From an uncultured Peptoniphilaceae bacterium (lineage in GTDB: Bacteria; Bacillota; Clostridia; Tissierellales; Peptoniphilaceae), in NCBI GenBank assembly GCA_943912255.1, contig CALTTP010000009.1:1-64000 (forward strand): a stretch of 64,000 bases of DNA, written 5' to 3'. Below are positions 1 to 8,405 of this stretch, piece by piece. Positions within the stretch are counted from its first letter, which is position 1; the number at the start of each line of letters is the position of its first letter. The translations under genes and the position numbers were made by a program. The notes under the pieces were generated by a model. It made no database searches, had not been told where the DNA came from, and saw nothing but the letters and a program-made list of their open reading frames with translations.

Positions 1-120
1 TTTTTACACTTTTTAACTTGTTTAGGTTCTATGCACTCTTTTTGAGTGACAACTTAATTAGAATAGCACCTTTTTTAATACTTGTCAAATGTTTTTTGTT
101 TTAATTGTGCATTTGGGAAT

Positions 121-150
121 TTAAAAAGGCACTTCTTATTAAGTGCCTTC
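121..150 (-). terminator. Intrinsic terminator of the L,D-transpeptidase unit
   Basis: On the minus strand the arms AAGGCACTT and AAGTGCCTT form a 9-bp stem at 126-149, followed by a run of T. It lies about 60 bases past the stop of the L,D-transpeptidase gene. Bases 1-120 hold nothing else I can support. Confidence 0.7.
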
Positions 151-212
151 ATATAATATCATCATTATTACTGTTTGTCAAATGTTTTTTAAATCTTTTT
201 AAAGTTTTTAAA

Positions 213-1541
213 TTATTTGTAAACTACTACTGGTGTTTCGTTTTTAACTTCTAGATAAATATTTTTTGCTATTTCGTATGGTAGGTTTATACATCCTCTT
301 GATCCTCTGGTTTTGTATAAGTCTCCTCCAAAACTTGGCTGCCATGGTGCATCGTGAAGTCCTACTCCTCCCCAATTGATTGGCATCCAGAAAGATACTG
401 GTGAGCTATAGTCTTCTCCTGTTAGGTTTCTATCGGTTTCTCTAGACCATACTTTAAAGACTCCTGTTGGCGTTTCTCTTCCTCCATAGGGAGCTCCTGT
501 GATAACGTCTGATTCTACTATGACTTTACCGTCTTTATAAAACCAAAGATGTTGCCTTGTTAAGTCTATTTCTATATAGGTGTTTCCTATGTCATTAGTC
601 GCTCTTGTAAGGGAATGCAGTTTGTAATCTATGTCTACGGTTTTGCTATTTCCTTCTTCTATGTCTTTTATTACTTGATCTGTGGTCTTGTCCACGTTCA
701 TCTGCCATCCATAGATTCCTCCACCTACTGTAACTTCTCCTCTTCCTGTGGTATTAAATTTCCTATCTATTCCAAAGGTATCGGTTTTTTTTGCAAGGTT
801 AGCCACATAGTCTCTTACTCTTTGTCTATTTAATACATAGCCTTCTTGTGCTTTGTCATAAAAAGACATCAATTCATCGCCTTTTAATTCGACTTTTCTA
901 TCGTCAAAGTCAAAGGTTAGTATGGTTGAAAATAGTTTTTCTCTCTTATCTAATTCTTCTTTTAGTTCTGGACTATCTTTTGTAATTTTAGGAAGTATAT
1001 ATTCTTCATCTTCCAATTTTATTTTATCTGCCTTGTCTTTGAAAGCCTGTACTATCTTTTCTTTTGTTTTATCTAGGTTCAGTTCATCCCCGACTTTTTC
1101 TGGGATGATTTCATATTTGTTTTCAACTAATTCCACCGATGCATCTTTTGATTTCTCTACATCTTGATTTAGTTTTGACTCTAGGATTGATTGTTCTAAC
1201 TTCTTATCGTCTAGTGTGTAGTTGTAGTCGACTTTATAGTCATGTTTTTTTAATAGCTCGATGGGCCAAATTAGTGAATTTTGTTTTATCTCTACAGGAT
1301 TTTTTTCTTCTATCTTAAAATTCAAATCTTCCACTGTAAATTTATCTTCTTTATCATTTTTGCCTTCTACTATTAGTTCGTAGTTGTCATAGTTAGGGTT
1401 TGTAATGTCTGTTATCTTTTTAAAACTCCTCTTTTCTCCATTAACTGTAGTGGAAGGATAGGAATAGTTATTAAATAATAGCGCTCCTCCTAAGTAGACG
1501 GCCACTATGGCAACTATTGGTATAATAACACCTTTTTTCAA
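213..1541 (-). CDS. L,D-transpeptidase (YkuD domain), membrane anchored
   Basis: A 442-residue protein with one N-terminal membrane segment (about residues 4-24), a long helical/beta middle region (about 40-220) resembling the peptidoglycan-binding domains often paired with these enzymes, and a C-terminal YkuD catalytic domain (about 320-440). The catalytic signature is visible: GVGLHDAP with the active histidine, then SRGCINLP with the nucleophilic Cys417. The family forms 3-3 crosslinks in peptidoglycan outside the membrane or attaches proteins to it. It is followed by a terminator and preceded, 13 bases away, by an unknown gene on the same strand. Family assignment is firm; the exact crosslink made is not known. 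Confidence 0.92.
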   Translation of the reverse strand: MKKGVIIPIVAIVAVYLGGALLFNNYSYPSTTVNGEKRSFKKITDITNPNYDNYELIVEGKNDKEDKFTVEDLNFKIEEKNPVEIKQNSLIWPIELLKKHDYKVDYNYTLDDKKLEQSILESKLNQDVEKSKDASVELVENKYEIIPEKVGDELNLDKTKEKIVQAFKDKADKIKLEDEEYILPKITKDSPELKEELDKREKLFSTILTFDFDDRKVELKGDELMSFYDKAQEGYVLNRQRVRDYVANLAKKTDTFGIDRKFNTTGRGEVTVGGGIYGWQMNVDKTTDQVIKDIEEGNSKTVDIDYKLHSLTRATNDIGNTYIEIDLTRQHLWFYKDGKVIVESDVITGAPYGGRETPTGVFKVWSRETDRNLTGEDYSSPVSFWMPINWGGVGLHDAPWQPSFGGDLYKTRGSRGCINLPYEIAKNIYLEVKNETPVVVYK

Positions 1542-1554
1542 TATATGCCTCCTT

Positions 1555-2016
1555 TTATTCTGCTGAAGTGTTAGGCGGATTGATTCCTCCCTCTAAAACA
1601 TGGGGATGTTTTTTTGATACATCTCTATGGTCTTGTTCTTGGGGGTAAATTTCTTCTGCTTTTGCTCTATCTATCAGCTCAATAAGTTTTTCTAAAATTA
1701 TTTTATTCTCTATCTCTACGTATTTAACGGCTCCTGGATTTTCAAATCCTTGAATCTGTTCTACTTTGATAACTTGTGCTTTTCCAAGTCTTGGTAGTCT
1801 CATCTTTGCGGAGTATTCTGTAGAGCTTATTTCTATGGTAAATCTTTCGGGTATTTCTTCTGATTCTTTAAGTTTTAATGATTCTTTTAGTATTTCATTA
1901 AAGTTTTTTACATCTCTTTTTGTCCCAAAGTGAAATTGTGTTACGTAATCGGATATACCTGATTTATCATTTTCATCTATTAATCTTTCTAATACGATAT
2001 AGAGCTTATCTTCCAT
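1555..2016 (-). CDS. Uncharacterised 153-residue protein
   Basis: I do not recognise this protein. It is a soluble, mixed-charge polypeptide with no signal peptide or membrane segment; the last ~30 residues are rich in His, Pro and acidic residues and look disordered. A ribosome binding site (AAGGAGAG) precedes the ATG. Only 13 bases separate its stop from the L,D-transpeptidase start, so both are probably co-transcribed and a cell-envelope role is possible, but that is inference from position. Confidence 0.6.
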   Translation of the reverse strand: MEDKLYIVLERLIDENDKSGISDYVTQFHFGTKRDVKNFNEILKESLKLKESEEIPERFTIEISSTEYSAKMRLPRLGKAQVIKVEQIQGFENPGAVKYVEIENKIILEKLIELIDRAKAEEIYPQEQDHRDVSKKHPHVLEGGINPPNTSAE

Positions 2017-2326
2017 TTTTCTCTCCTTAACTGTTCTTTTATTAATACTCTTATCTTATTATTGAATAGTTATTAATTAGTTTTGGTTAAGCAACAAATC
2101 CCTCCTTTTATGCTAATTTATGAGGGACAATAAGCATTCTTTCTGTAGTTCATTTTATTATATCTATATACCCAATTTCAAGTTTCCTTGTCATATATAA
2201 TGTTGTCTTTATGTAATTTCTTTGTTCCAATAGAATGACTATGCTTTTAATTTTGGTTTATTTTAATAAATGGCAGTGTATTTTTTGCAAAAAATTACCG
2301 AGAAGATAAACTTCCCGGCTTAATAA
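2017..2326. other. Intergenic region between rpsD and the unknown small gene
   Basis: This 310-base stretch holds no credible gene. It contains the rpsD terminator at its right end, an inverted repeat TCCCTC/GAGGGA at 2099-2127 that could be a weak hairpin in the leader of the downstream minus-strand gene, and AT-rich sequence in which I cannot fix a promoter with confidence. Confidence 0.5.
2289..2318 (-). terminator. Terminator at the end of the ribosomal supercluster
   Basis: The minus strand reads CCGGGAAG, a 5-base loop, CTTCTCGG (one G-T pair), then TAATTTTTT. It begins just past the rpsD stop and is well placed to end the ~14.5 kb ribosomal transcript. Confidence 0.8.
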
Positions 2327-2923
2327 TTATACTAATCTTGAGTAGAACTCTACTACCAATGAGTCTGTAATCTCGATTGGAACTTCTTCTCTTTCAGGCA
2401 TTCTATCAAGTTTAACTTTGAAACCTTCCATCTTTGAAAGGTATGGAAGTGAAAAGCTAAAATTAGCTTCAAAGTTTTCTTTAAACATTTCATTTTTTCT
2501 TGATTTTTCTCTTAGTTCAAGTTCATCTCCTACTTGTACTGCATAGGAAGGTCTATTTACCTTCTTTCCGTTTACTAGGATATGACCATGAACTACCATT
2601 TGTCTTGCTTGTCTAATTGATGATGCAAAACCTGCTCTATAAACTAGGTTGTCTAATCTAACTTCCAACATCTTAACTAGAGCATCACCTGTTGATTCTT
2701 GAGATGTATATGCTTTTTTGAAGTAATTAAAGAATTGTTTTTCCATTACTCCATAATAAGCACGAAGTCTTTGTTTTTCTAATAATTGTCTACCATATTC
2801 TGTTAATTTTCTGTCTTCTCTACCAAGGCCTTTTCCCATTCTTTTTTCAGCCTTAGGATGACCTGAAACGTTTAAACCAAGTCTTCTTGCTTGTTTAAAT
2901 CTAGGTCCCATCATTTTTGCCAT
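2327..2923 (-). CDS. rpsD: 30S ribosomal protein S4
   Basis: A 198-residue S4 protein, normal length, with the S4 RNA-binding domain at about residues 88-150 (RLDNLVYRAGFASSIRQARQ). S4 binds 16S rRNA early in 30S assembly and in some bacteria represses its own mRNA. The N-terminus lacks the four cysteines of zinc-type S4 proteins, so this is the zinc-independent form. Its position is unusual: it lies after rplQ at the very end of the cluster and not between rpsK and rpoA as in many Clostridia. A stem-loop sits directly upstream of its ribosome binding site. Confidence 0.97.
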   Translation of the reverse strand: MAKMMGPRFKQARRLGLNVSGHPKAEKRMGKGLGREDRKLTEYGRQLLEKQRLRAYYGVMEKQFFNYFKKAYTSQESTGDALVKMLEVRLDNLVYRAGFASSIRQARQMVVHGHILVNGKKVNRPSYAVQVGDELELREKSRKNEMFKENFEANFSFSLPYLSKMEGFKVKLDRMPEREEVPIEITDSLVVEFYSRLV

Positions 2924-2937
2924 AATAAAATCTCCTT

Positions 2938-2963
2938 AAAATTATTTTGCCGCGGATAATTTT
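2938..2963 (-). promoter_or_regulatory. Stem-loop immediately upstream of the rpsD ribosome binding site
   Basis: Arms AAAATTAT and ATAATTTT form a perfect 8-bp stem with a GC-rich 10-base loop (CCGCGGCAAA on the RNA strand). It ends just before the rpsD Shine-Dalgarno (AAGGAG). Possible roles are a processing site or an S4-responsive element; neither can be proved from sequence. Confidence 0.4.
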
Positions 2964-3011
2964 AAGCCACAGTTATCTTAATCTCTTCTAATCTTCTTGT
3001 CAAGTTTTGTC

Positions 3012-3353
3012 TTAAACAAGTTCTAATATACACATTTCTACACTGTCTCCAAAACGTGGTCCAAGTTTTAGAATCCTTGTATATCCACCGTTTCTATCTT
3101 TATATTTTGGAGCTATTTCTTCAAATAGTTTATGTGCAACTTTGTCCTTATATATATATGCCAAAGCTTGTCTTCTTGAATGTAGGTCTCCTTTTTTTCC
3201 AAGGGTAATCATCTTTTCTGCTATTTTTCTAGTTTCTTTTGCTCTAGTAACAGTTGTTTCGATTCTACCATTCTCAAGAAGTGATTGAACTTGGTTTCTA
3301 AGCATCGCTTGTCTATGATCTGTTCTTCTTCCAAGTTTTCTTAGGTTTGCCAT
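3012..3353 (-). CDS. rplQ: 50S ribosomal protein L17
   Basis: A 113-residue L17 protein, full length, beginning MANLRKLGRRTDHRQAMLRN, the conserved family start. It binds 23S rRNA near the exit tunnel. It follows rpoA by 13 bases, the usual alpha-operon pairing; the next gene, rpsD, is 88 bases away with a hairpin between them. Confidence 0.97.
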   Translation of the reverse strand: MANLRKLGRRTDHRQAMLRNQVQSLLENGRIETTVTRAKETRKIAEKMITLGKKGDLHSRRQALAYIYKDKVAHKLFEEIAPKYKDRNGGYTRILKLGPRFGDSVEMCILELV

Positions 3354-3366
3354 TTTCTCCCCCCTC

Positions 3367-4302
3367 TTAATCTTCTTCGTCTGAAAATTCTAAGCCCATT
3401 TCATGGATTTTTTCTTCCACTTCTTCAAAGGACTTCTTTCCAAAATTCTTTATTTTACACAATTCCTCAACGCCCTTTGATATGATATCCCCTACTGTAT
3501 CTATATTGGCTCTCTTTAAACAGTTAAAAGATCTTAAGGAAAGATCAAGCTCTTCAATGCTTGTTGAGAATAATTCCTCTTTTGCAGATTCTTTATTTTC
3601 TTCTTCCTCTTCTTCTTCATAAGTGTATTCTGGTAAATCTATGAATAGGGCAAGGAAATCTGTCAATATTTGTGCTCCTTGGGATACAGCTTCTTGTGGT
3701 GTCAATGTTCCATCTGTCCAAACATCCAGTATCAGTTTTTCCCTATTGGATACAAGTTCAATTACTTCAAAGTTTACTTTTGTAACTGGAGTAAATGTTG
3801 AATCTATAGGGATTACACCTATGGAGTCTTCTTCTGATTTGTTTAAGTCAGAAACTCTATATCCCTTACCACTTTCAATTTGTAGTGTCATGCTAATATC
3901 TGCATCTTCATTTAAAGTCGCTATATATTGATCTGGGTTTGCCACTTTTAAGTTGACGTCTTGTTCAATATCCTTTGCTGTAAAAATACAAGGTCCTTTT
4001 AATTCAATATCGATGCTAATAGGCTCATCTGTTAAACTTTTAATCGCCACCGCTTTGATATTTAAAATTATTTCGGAAACATCTTCTAACACACCTTTTA
4101 TTGTGGAGAATTCATGTAATACATCTTGGATATGAACTTTTGTTACAGCAGCTCCGGGAAGAGATGAAAGAAGAACCCTTCTCAATCCATTCCCTAAAGT
4201 TGTACCAAATCCTCTATCTAAAGGAGCAATAACAAATTTTCCATAGTTCTTTTCTTCATTGATATCTGCTATTTCAATTTTAGCCATTAAATTTTGTGTC
4301 AT
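3367..4302 (-). CDS. rpoA: RNA polymerase alpha subunit
   Basis: A 311-residue alpha subunit. The N-terminal dimerisation/assembly domain spans about 1-230, including GFGTTLGNGLRRVLLSSLPG. An acidic linker rich in Glu follows (about 228-245), then the helix-hairpin-helix C-terminal domain (LDLSLRSFNCLKRANIDTVG), which contacts UP elements and activators. It sits between rpsK and rplQ, as expected for the alpha operon apart from the missing rpsD. Confidence 0.97.
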   Translation of the reverse strand: MTQNLMAKIEIADINEEKNYGKFVIAPLDRGFGTTLGNGLRRVLLSSLPGAAVTKVHIQDVLHEFSTIKGVLEDVSEIILNIKAVAIKSLTDEPISIDIELKGPCIFTAKDIEQDVNLKVANPDQYIATLNEDADISMTLQIESGKGYRVSDLNKSEEDSIGVIPIDSTFTPVTKVNFEVIELVSNREKLILDVWTDGTLTPQEAVSQGAQILTDFLALFIDLPEYTYEEEEEEENKESAKEELFSTSIEELDLSLRSFNCLKRANIDTVGDIISKGVEELCKIKNFGKKSFEEVEEKIHEMGLEFSDEED

Positions 4303-4367
4303 GTTTTGTGCCTCCTATGAAGTCCGTTGAGTTAAGGATTAAATCCTCTATTAACAATATTTTAATG

Positions 4368-4763
4368 TTAAACTCTTCTTCTCTTAGGTGGTCTACAACC
4401 ATTATGAGGAACTGGAGTTACGTCTTTTATCAAACTTATTTCCAATCCTGATGCTTGTAATGATCTGATTGCAGCTTCTCTTCCTGAACCAGGTCCTTTT
4501 ACATATACTTCAACTACTTTAAGTCCGTGTTCCATAGCTTTTTTAGCTGCTTCTTGTGCCGCTTCTTGTGCTGCAAAAGGAGTTGATTTTCTTGATCCAC
4601 GGAATCCCAATTGACCAGCTGATGCCCAAGAAATCAAGTTTCCTTGAAGGTCTGTCAAACTAACCATAGTATTGTTGAAAGATGATACTATGTGGGCTTG
4701 TCCCTTGTCTATATTTTTTCTAACTCTTTTTCTTACACGAGTTTTTGGTCTCTTTTGTGCCAA
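4368..4763 (-). CDS. rpsK: 30S ribosomal protein S11
   Basis: A 131-residue S11 of normal size, with the conserved GPGSGREAAIRSLQASGLEI and the basic tail PHNGCRPPKRRRV. It forms part of the 30S platform. It follows rpsM by 14 bases and precedes rpoA by 65 bases. Confidence 0.97.
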   Translation of the reverse strand: MAQKRPKTRVRKRVRKNIDKGQAHIVSSFNNTMVSLTDLQGNLISWASAGQLGFRGSRKSTPFAAQEAAQEAAKKAMEHGLKVVEVYVKGPGSGREAAIRSLQASGLEISLIKDVTPVPHNGCRPPKRRRV

Positions 4764-4777
4764 TTAAATCCCCTCCT

Positions 4778-5140
4778 CTACTTATTCTTTTGTGCTATTT
4801 TCTTTGGACCCTTACGAGTTCTAGAGTTGTTCTTAGTATTTTGTCCTCTTACAGGAAGACCTCTTTTATGTCTAATTCCTCTATAGCAGTTAATTTCTTT
4901 TAGTCTCTTGATATTCATAGCAACCGTTCTACGAAGGTCACCTTCTATTTCGTATTTATCAAGTTCGTTTCTTATTGCTACCATTTCACTTTCTGTTAAG
5001 TCCTTTACTTTTGTTCCAGGATTAACGCCGGCAGCATTAAGAATTTCCAATGAACGAGCTCTACCTACGCCATAAATAGCTGTAAGCCCGATTTCTACTC
5101 TTTTTTCTCTGGGTAAATCTACCCCGGCAATTCTTGACAC
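4778..5140 (-). CDS. rpsM: 30S ribosomal protein S13
   Basis: A 120-residue S13 starting MSRIAGVDLPREKRVEIGLT, with the helix-two-turns-helix core and a basic C-terminal tail (RGLPVRGQNTKNNSRTRKGP) that reaches the subunit interface near tRNA. Length and position between rpmJ and rpsK are typical. Confidence 0.97.
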   Translation of the reverse strand: MSRIAGVDLPREKRVEIGLTAIYGVGRARSLEILNAAGVNPGTKVKDLTESEMVAIRNELDKYEIEGDLRRTVAMNIKRLKEINCYRGIRHKRGLPVRGQNTKNNSRTRKGPKKIAQKNK

Positions 5141-5156
5141 TGTTTATAGTCCCTCC

Positions 5157-5270
5157 TTAACCTTGTCTTTGTTTATGTTTAGGATTGTCGCAAATAACCA
5201 TTATACGACCTTTACGTTTAATGATTTTGCACTTTTCACAAATCTTTTTTACTGATGATCTTACCTTCAT
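5157..5270 (-). CDS. rpmJ: 50S ribosomal protein L36, zinc-ribbon form
   Basis: A 37-codon gene found by translating the infA-rpsM gap. It reads MKVRSSVKKICEKCKIIK and ends NPKHKQRQG. The zinc ribbon is intact: Cys11, Cys14, Cys27 and His32. An AGGAGG-like site precedes the ATG by about 7 bases. Size and location are exactly those of rpmJ. Confidence 0.96.
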   Translation of the reverse strand: MKVRSSVKKICEKCKIIKRKGRIMVICDNPKHKQRQG

Positions 5271-5282
5271 GCTAACCTCCTA

Positions 5283-5501
5283 CTACTTGTTACGCCAAGT
5301 TATTCTTCCCTTGGTTAAATCATAAGGTGACAGTTCTACTACCACTTTGTCTCCGGGAAGAATTCTAATGTAATTCATCCTTAGTTTTCCGGAGATATGA
5401 GCTGTTATTTCATGTCCGTTTTCAAGTTGAACTTTAAATATGGTGTTTGGCAAAGCCTCAACCACTTTTCCTTCAACTTCGATTATATCCTTTTTAGGCA
5501 T
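5283..5501 (-). CDS. infA: Translation initiation factor IF-1
   Basis: A 72-residue S1/OB-fold protein beginning MPKKDIIEVEGKVVEALPNT, with the family ending LSPYDLTKGRITWR. It binds the 30S A site during initiation. Here it follows a KOW protein by 3 bases and precedes rpmJ. The methionine aminopeptidase gene (map) usually found between adk and infA is absent. Confidence 0.97.
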   Translation of the reverse strand: MPKKDIIEVEGKVVEALPNTIFKVQLENGHEITAHISGKLRMNYIRILPGDKVVVELSPYDLTKGRITWRNK

Positions 5502-5504
5502 CCG

Positions 5505-5774
5505 TTAATGAACCTCCTTGTCGTTCACAAACTCTTTAAGCAATTTTCTAATATGACAATCATTTGATACTTCTGATAGTTCAAAAATCGTCTTGGTCTT
5601 TTGTAAGTGCTTAATTTTCTTCTTCTTAGGGTTTTCCAATTTTCTTCTTTTCCCGTCTACGACCATAACATAGTCTTTGTCCAAGAGTCTTAATACCAGT
5701 TGGAATTTACCTTTATCTCGTCCTGTTAGGGATCTAACCACTTGACCTTCAACTAACTCTTTGTATTGGTCCAT
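5505..5774 (-). CDS. KOW-domain RNA-binding protein (L14e/L6e/L27e-like)
   Basis: An 89-residue basic protein with a single KOW motif near the N-terminus (GQVVRSLTGRDKGKFQLVLR) followed by a lysine-rich segment (KRRKLENPKKKKIKHLQ). Small KOW proteins in this exact place, just before infA, are common in Clostridia and are presumed to bind ribosomal RNA; no specific function is established. It lies between adk and infA and is surely co-transcribed with them. Confidence 0.85.
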   Translation of the reverse strand: MDQYKELVEGQVVRSLTGRDKGKFQLVLRLLDKDYVMVVDGKRRKLENPKKKKIKHLQKTKTIFELSEVSNDCHIRKLLKEFVNDKEVH

Positions 5775-5791
5775 CTTTTCTCCCAGGAATA

Positions 5792-6448
5792 TTACATTTG
5801 GTTGAGTTGTGTAAGATGATTTTTTACTCGGGAAAATACTTCATCTGCTGTAAGCGTTCCGTCAACATTAAAAATCAGGCCTTGGTTGTTGTAGTATTCG
5901 ATTAGAGGCTCTGTTTGTCTTTGATATACTTCAATTCTATTCTTTACAGTTTCCTCTTTATCGTCATCTCTTTGAACAACTTTACTGCCACATTTGTCAC
6001 AAACACCTTCTACCTTTGTAGGCTTGTTGTCTACATGGTATGTCGCTCCACAGTTAAGACAAACTCGTCTACCTGCAAGCCTTTTAATAAGTGTGTTTGC
6101 ATCTACATCTATATTTATTACACAGTCAAGCTTAATGCCTCTTTTTTCAAGACCTTCTGTAAGTGCATTAGCTTGCTCAATGGTTCTAGGGAATCCATCT
6201 AGCATAAAGCCCTCCTTACAATCCTCTTGGTCAAGTCTGTCCCAAACCAAGTCAATTGTAAGTTCATCAGGCACAAGTTTACCTTGTTCTAAATAGCCCT
6301 TTACCTTTTTACCAAGTTCTGTTTCTTCTTTAATATTCTTCCTGAAAATGTCCCCGGTTGAAACATGCACAACTCCAAACTCATTTACAATCTTCTCAGC
6401 TTGGGTCCCCTTACCTGCTCCCGGAGGTCCTAATAGTACCAATCGCAT
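5792..6448 (-). CDS. adk: Adenylate kinase, zinc-lid type
   Basis: Converts AMP and ATP to two ADP. The P-loop GPPGAGKGT lies at the N-terminus, DGFPRT in the NMP-binding part, and the LID carries four cysteines (CLNCG... CDKCG), marking a zinc-binding lid typical of Gram-positives. I start at the second in-frame ATG (MRLVLLGPPG), because the Shine-Dalgarno AGGAG abuts the first ATG but lies 6 bases from the second. It follows secY as in most Firmicutes. Confidence 0.96.
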   Translation of the reverse strand: MRLVLLGPPGAGKGTQAEKIVNEFGVVHVSTGDIFRKNIKEETELGKKVKGYLEQGKLVPDELTIDLVWDRLDQEDCKEGFMLDGFPRTIEQANALTEGLEKRGIKLDCVINIDVDANTLIKRLAGRRVCLNCGATYHVDNKPTKVEGVCDKCGSKVVQRDDDKEETVKNRIEVYQRQTEPLIEYYNNQGLIFNVDGTLTADEVFSRVKNHLTQLNQM

Positions 6449-6457
6449 CTGCATCTC

Positions 6458-7741
6458 CTATTTATTTAAAAAACCTTTATAATGTCTCATTGTCAACATT
6501 GATTCAATTTGTTTAATTGTCTCTAATATAACCCCAACGACGATTATTAGTGATGTTCCTGCAAAAATCATCCTTAAATTTAAAGCATAGTTAACGATAA
6601 ATGGCGCTGTAGAGATTATAGCTAGTATAATCGCACCGATTAATGTTATCTTGCCAGAAATATTTTGTAGGTACTCACCTGTTGGCCTTCCAGGTCTGAT
6701 TCCTGGAATAAAACCACCATATTGTTGTAAGTTCTTAGCATATTCTACTGTGTTAAATTGAATAGCACTATAGAAATAAGCAAAGATAATAATTAAAATC
6801 AAATTGATTAAGCAATAAATTATCAATCCACTAATGGTTTGCATGCTAAAGATGTACTCCATCCACTTTGGTGCCTTAGCTCCAAATAGGGAAAGTATAG
6901 TGTTAGGTAATTGTAATATTGATGAAGCAAAAATTACAGGCATAACTCCTGACATATTTACCTTTACAGGAATATGTGTAGATTGTCCACCATACATCTT
7001 TCTACCTACAACTCTTTTAGCATATTGTACTGGTATTCTTCTCTCTCCTTGGTTAATTTCAATTACTATAGCAAGTATTGCTATTGAGATTAAAGCAAAT
7101 AGCACAAATGCCCACCATGCAACCATTCCACCTTTGCCTTGAGCAATCATAGTTTGAACCGCTCTAGGCGCTCCGGAAATAATACCGAAGAAAATGATTA
7201 TAGAAATTCCGTTTCCTATACCTTTTGAAGTTATCATTTCTCCCAGCCACACTAGGAACATAGTTCCGGCAACTAGAGTCAATAACATGATTATCTTTGA
7301 TAGGGTATTACCTTTTGCTATTTGAACAGCATCACTAAAAAGAACATTTACCATTGCATAGGCTTGAACAAATCCAAGAACTACACCCATGATCTTTGTA
7401 TACTGTCCAATTTTCTTTTTACCCTCTTCTCCGTCCTTTGCAATATCTTCCAATCTTGGAATTGCAATAGTAAGAAGCTGGATAATAATGGAAGCTGTAA
7501 TATAAGGATAGATACTTAGTGCAAATATACTCATATTGGACAAACTTCCACCTGAGAATGCATTAAGCATTGAAAGGAGTCCTGCGTCCTGTCCAGACAT
7601 ATGAGCTTGAACAACTTTAGCATCCATAAACGGAACCGGGATTACATTTCCCAGTCTGTAAACCACAAGCATTAAGAAAGTAAAGATTAATCTGTCTCTA
7701 ACTTCTTTTACCTTCCAAGCATTCTTCAGTGTTTGAAGCAT
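6458..7741 (-). CDS. secY: Preprotein translocase subunit SecY
   Basis: A 427-residue, ten-helix membrane channel protein of the Sec translocon. Recognisable segments include the start MLQTLKNAWKVKEVRDRL, GNVIPVPFMD near the first plug region, and the cytoplasmic loop RIPVQYAKRVVGRKMYGGQ. It lies between rplO and adk (3 and 9 bases), the standard spc-operon order. Length is normal. Confidence 0.97.
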   Translation of the reverse strand: MLQTLKNAWKVKEVRDRLIFTFLMLVVYRLGNVIPVPFMDAKVVQAHMSGQDAGLLSMLNAFSGGSLSNMSIFALSIYPYITASIIIQLLTIAIPRLEDIAKDGEEGKKKIGQYTKIMGVVLGFVQAYAMVNVLFSDAVQIAKGNTLSKIIMLLTLVAGTMFLVWLGEMITSKGIGNGISIIIFFGIISGAPRAVQTMIAQGKGGMVAWWAFVLFALISIAILAIVIEINQGERRIPVQYAKRVVGRKMYGGQSTHIPVKVNMSGVMPVIFASSILQLPNTILSLFGAKAPKWMEYIFSMQTISGLIIYCLINLILIIIFAYFYSAIQFNTVEYAKNLQQYGGFIPGIRPGRPTGEYLQNISGKITLIGAIILAIISTAPFIVNYALNLRMIFAGTSLIIVVGVILETIKQIESMLTMRHYKGFLNK

Positions 7742-7743
7742 TT

Positions 7744-8193
7744 TTATACCTCCTCAGCCTTTCCTCCAGCTTGAGTTATCTTTTCCATAGCAGACTTAGT
7801 AAATTTTGTTGCTTGAACAGTCAGCTTTTTAGTTAACTCACCTGATCCAAGAATTTTTACTCCGTCTTTTGCTTTTGATTTTTTAATAATACCTTCTTCT
7901 AACATAAGCTCAGGAGTTACTACAGTACCATCTTCAAATCTATTTAATTGTTCCACATTGATTTCGGCATATACCTTAGAAAATATATTCGTAAAACCTC
8001 TCTTAGGAAGTCTTCTGAATAAAGGCATTTGACCTCCTTCAAACCCCGGTCTAACTCCACCGCCGGATCTTGAATTTTGTCCATCACGTCCTCGTCCAGC
8101 ATTGTGACCAAGACCTGAACCATAACCTCTACCTACTCTTTTTCTGGCTTTAACTTCTCCGCCTTTAGCAGGTCTTAAGTTGTGTAATTTCAT
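7744..8193 (-). CDS. rplO: 50S ribosomal protein L15
   Basis: A 149-residue L15 with the glycine/arginine-rich N-terminal extension (RKRVGRGYGSGLGHNAGRGR) that threads through 23S rRNA and a globular C-terminal domain. The start MKLHNLRPAKG matches the family; an upstream in-frame GTG overlaps the ribosome binding site and was not used. Only 2 bases separate it from secY. Confidence 0.97.
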   Translation of the reverse strand: MKLHNLRPAKGGEVKARKRVGRGYGSGLGHNAGRGRDGQNSRSGGGVRPGFEGGQMPLFRRLPKRGFTNIFSKVYAEINVEQLNRFEDGTVVTPELMLEEGIIKKSKAKDGVKILGSGELTKKLTVQATKFTKSAMEKITQAGGKAEEV

Positions 8194-8211
8194 GATAAAG
8201 TACACCTCCCC

Positions 8212-8394
8212 TTATTCTACTTCTTCAACATCTATCATATACCCTATTTTATTGACAATACCTCTAATTGCAGGATTGTCTTCTCTTACTACAGTAGAAC
8301 CTATTTTTTTAAGTCCAAGAGTATTAATAGCTCTTCTATGTTTTTCCACTCTTCCAATTGTGCTTCTCTTTAGAGTTATTTTAAGCTTACTCAT
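8212..8394 (-). CDS. rpmD: 50S ribosomal protein L30
   Basis: A 60-residue L30 of normal bacterial length, beginning MSKLKITLKRSTIGRVEKHR, with the characteristic LGLKKIGSTVVREDNPAIRG core. It sits between rpsE and rplO as expected. Confidence 0.97.
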   Translation of the reverse strand: MSKLKITLKRSTIGRVEKHRRAINTLGLKKIGSTVVREDNPAIRGIVNKIGYMIDVEEVE

Positions 8395-8405
8395 ATAAAG
8401 CCTCC

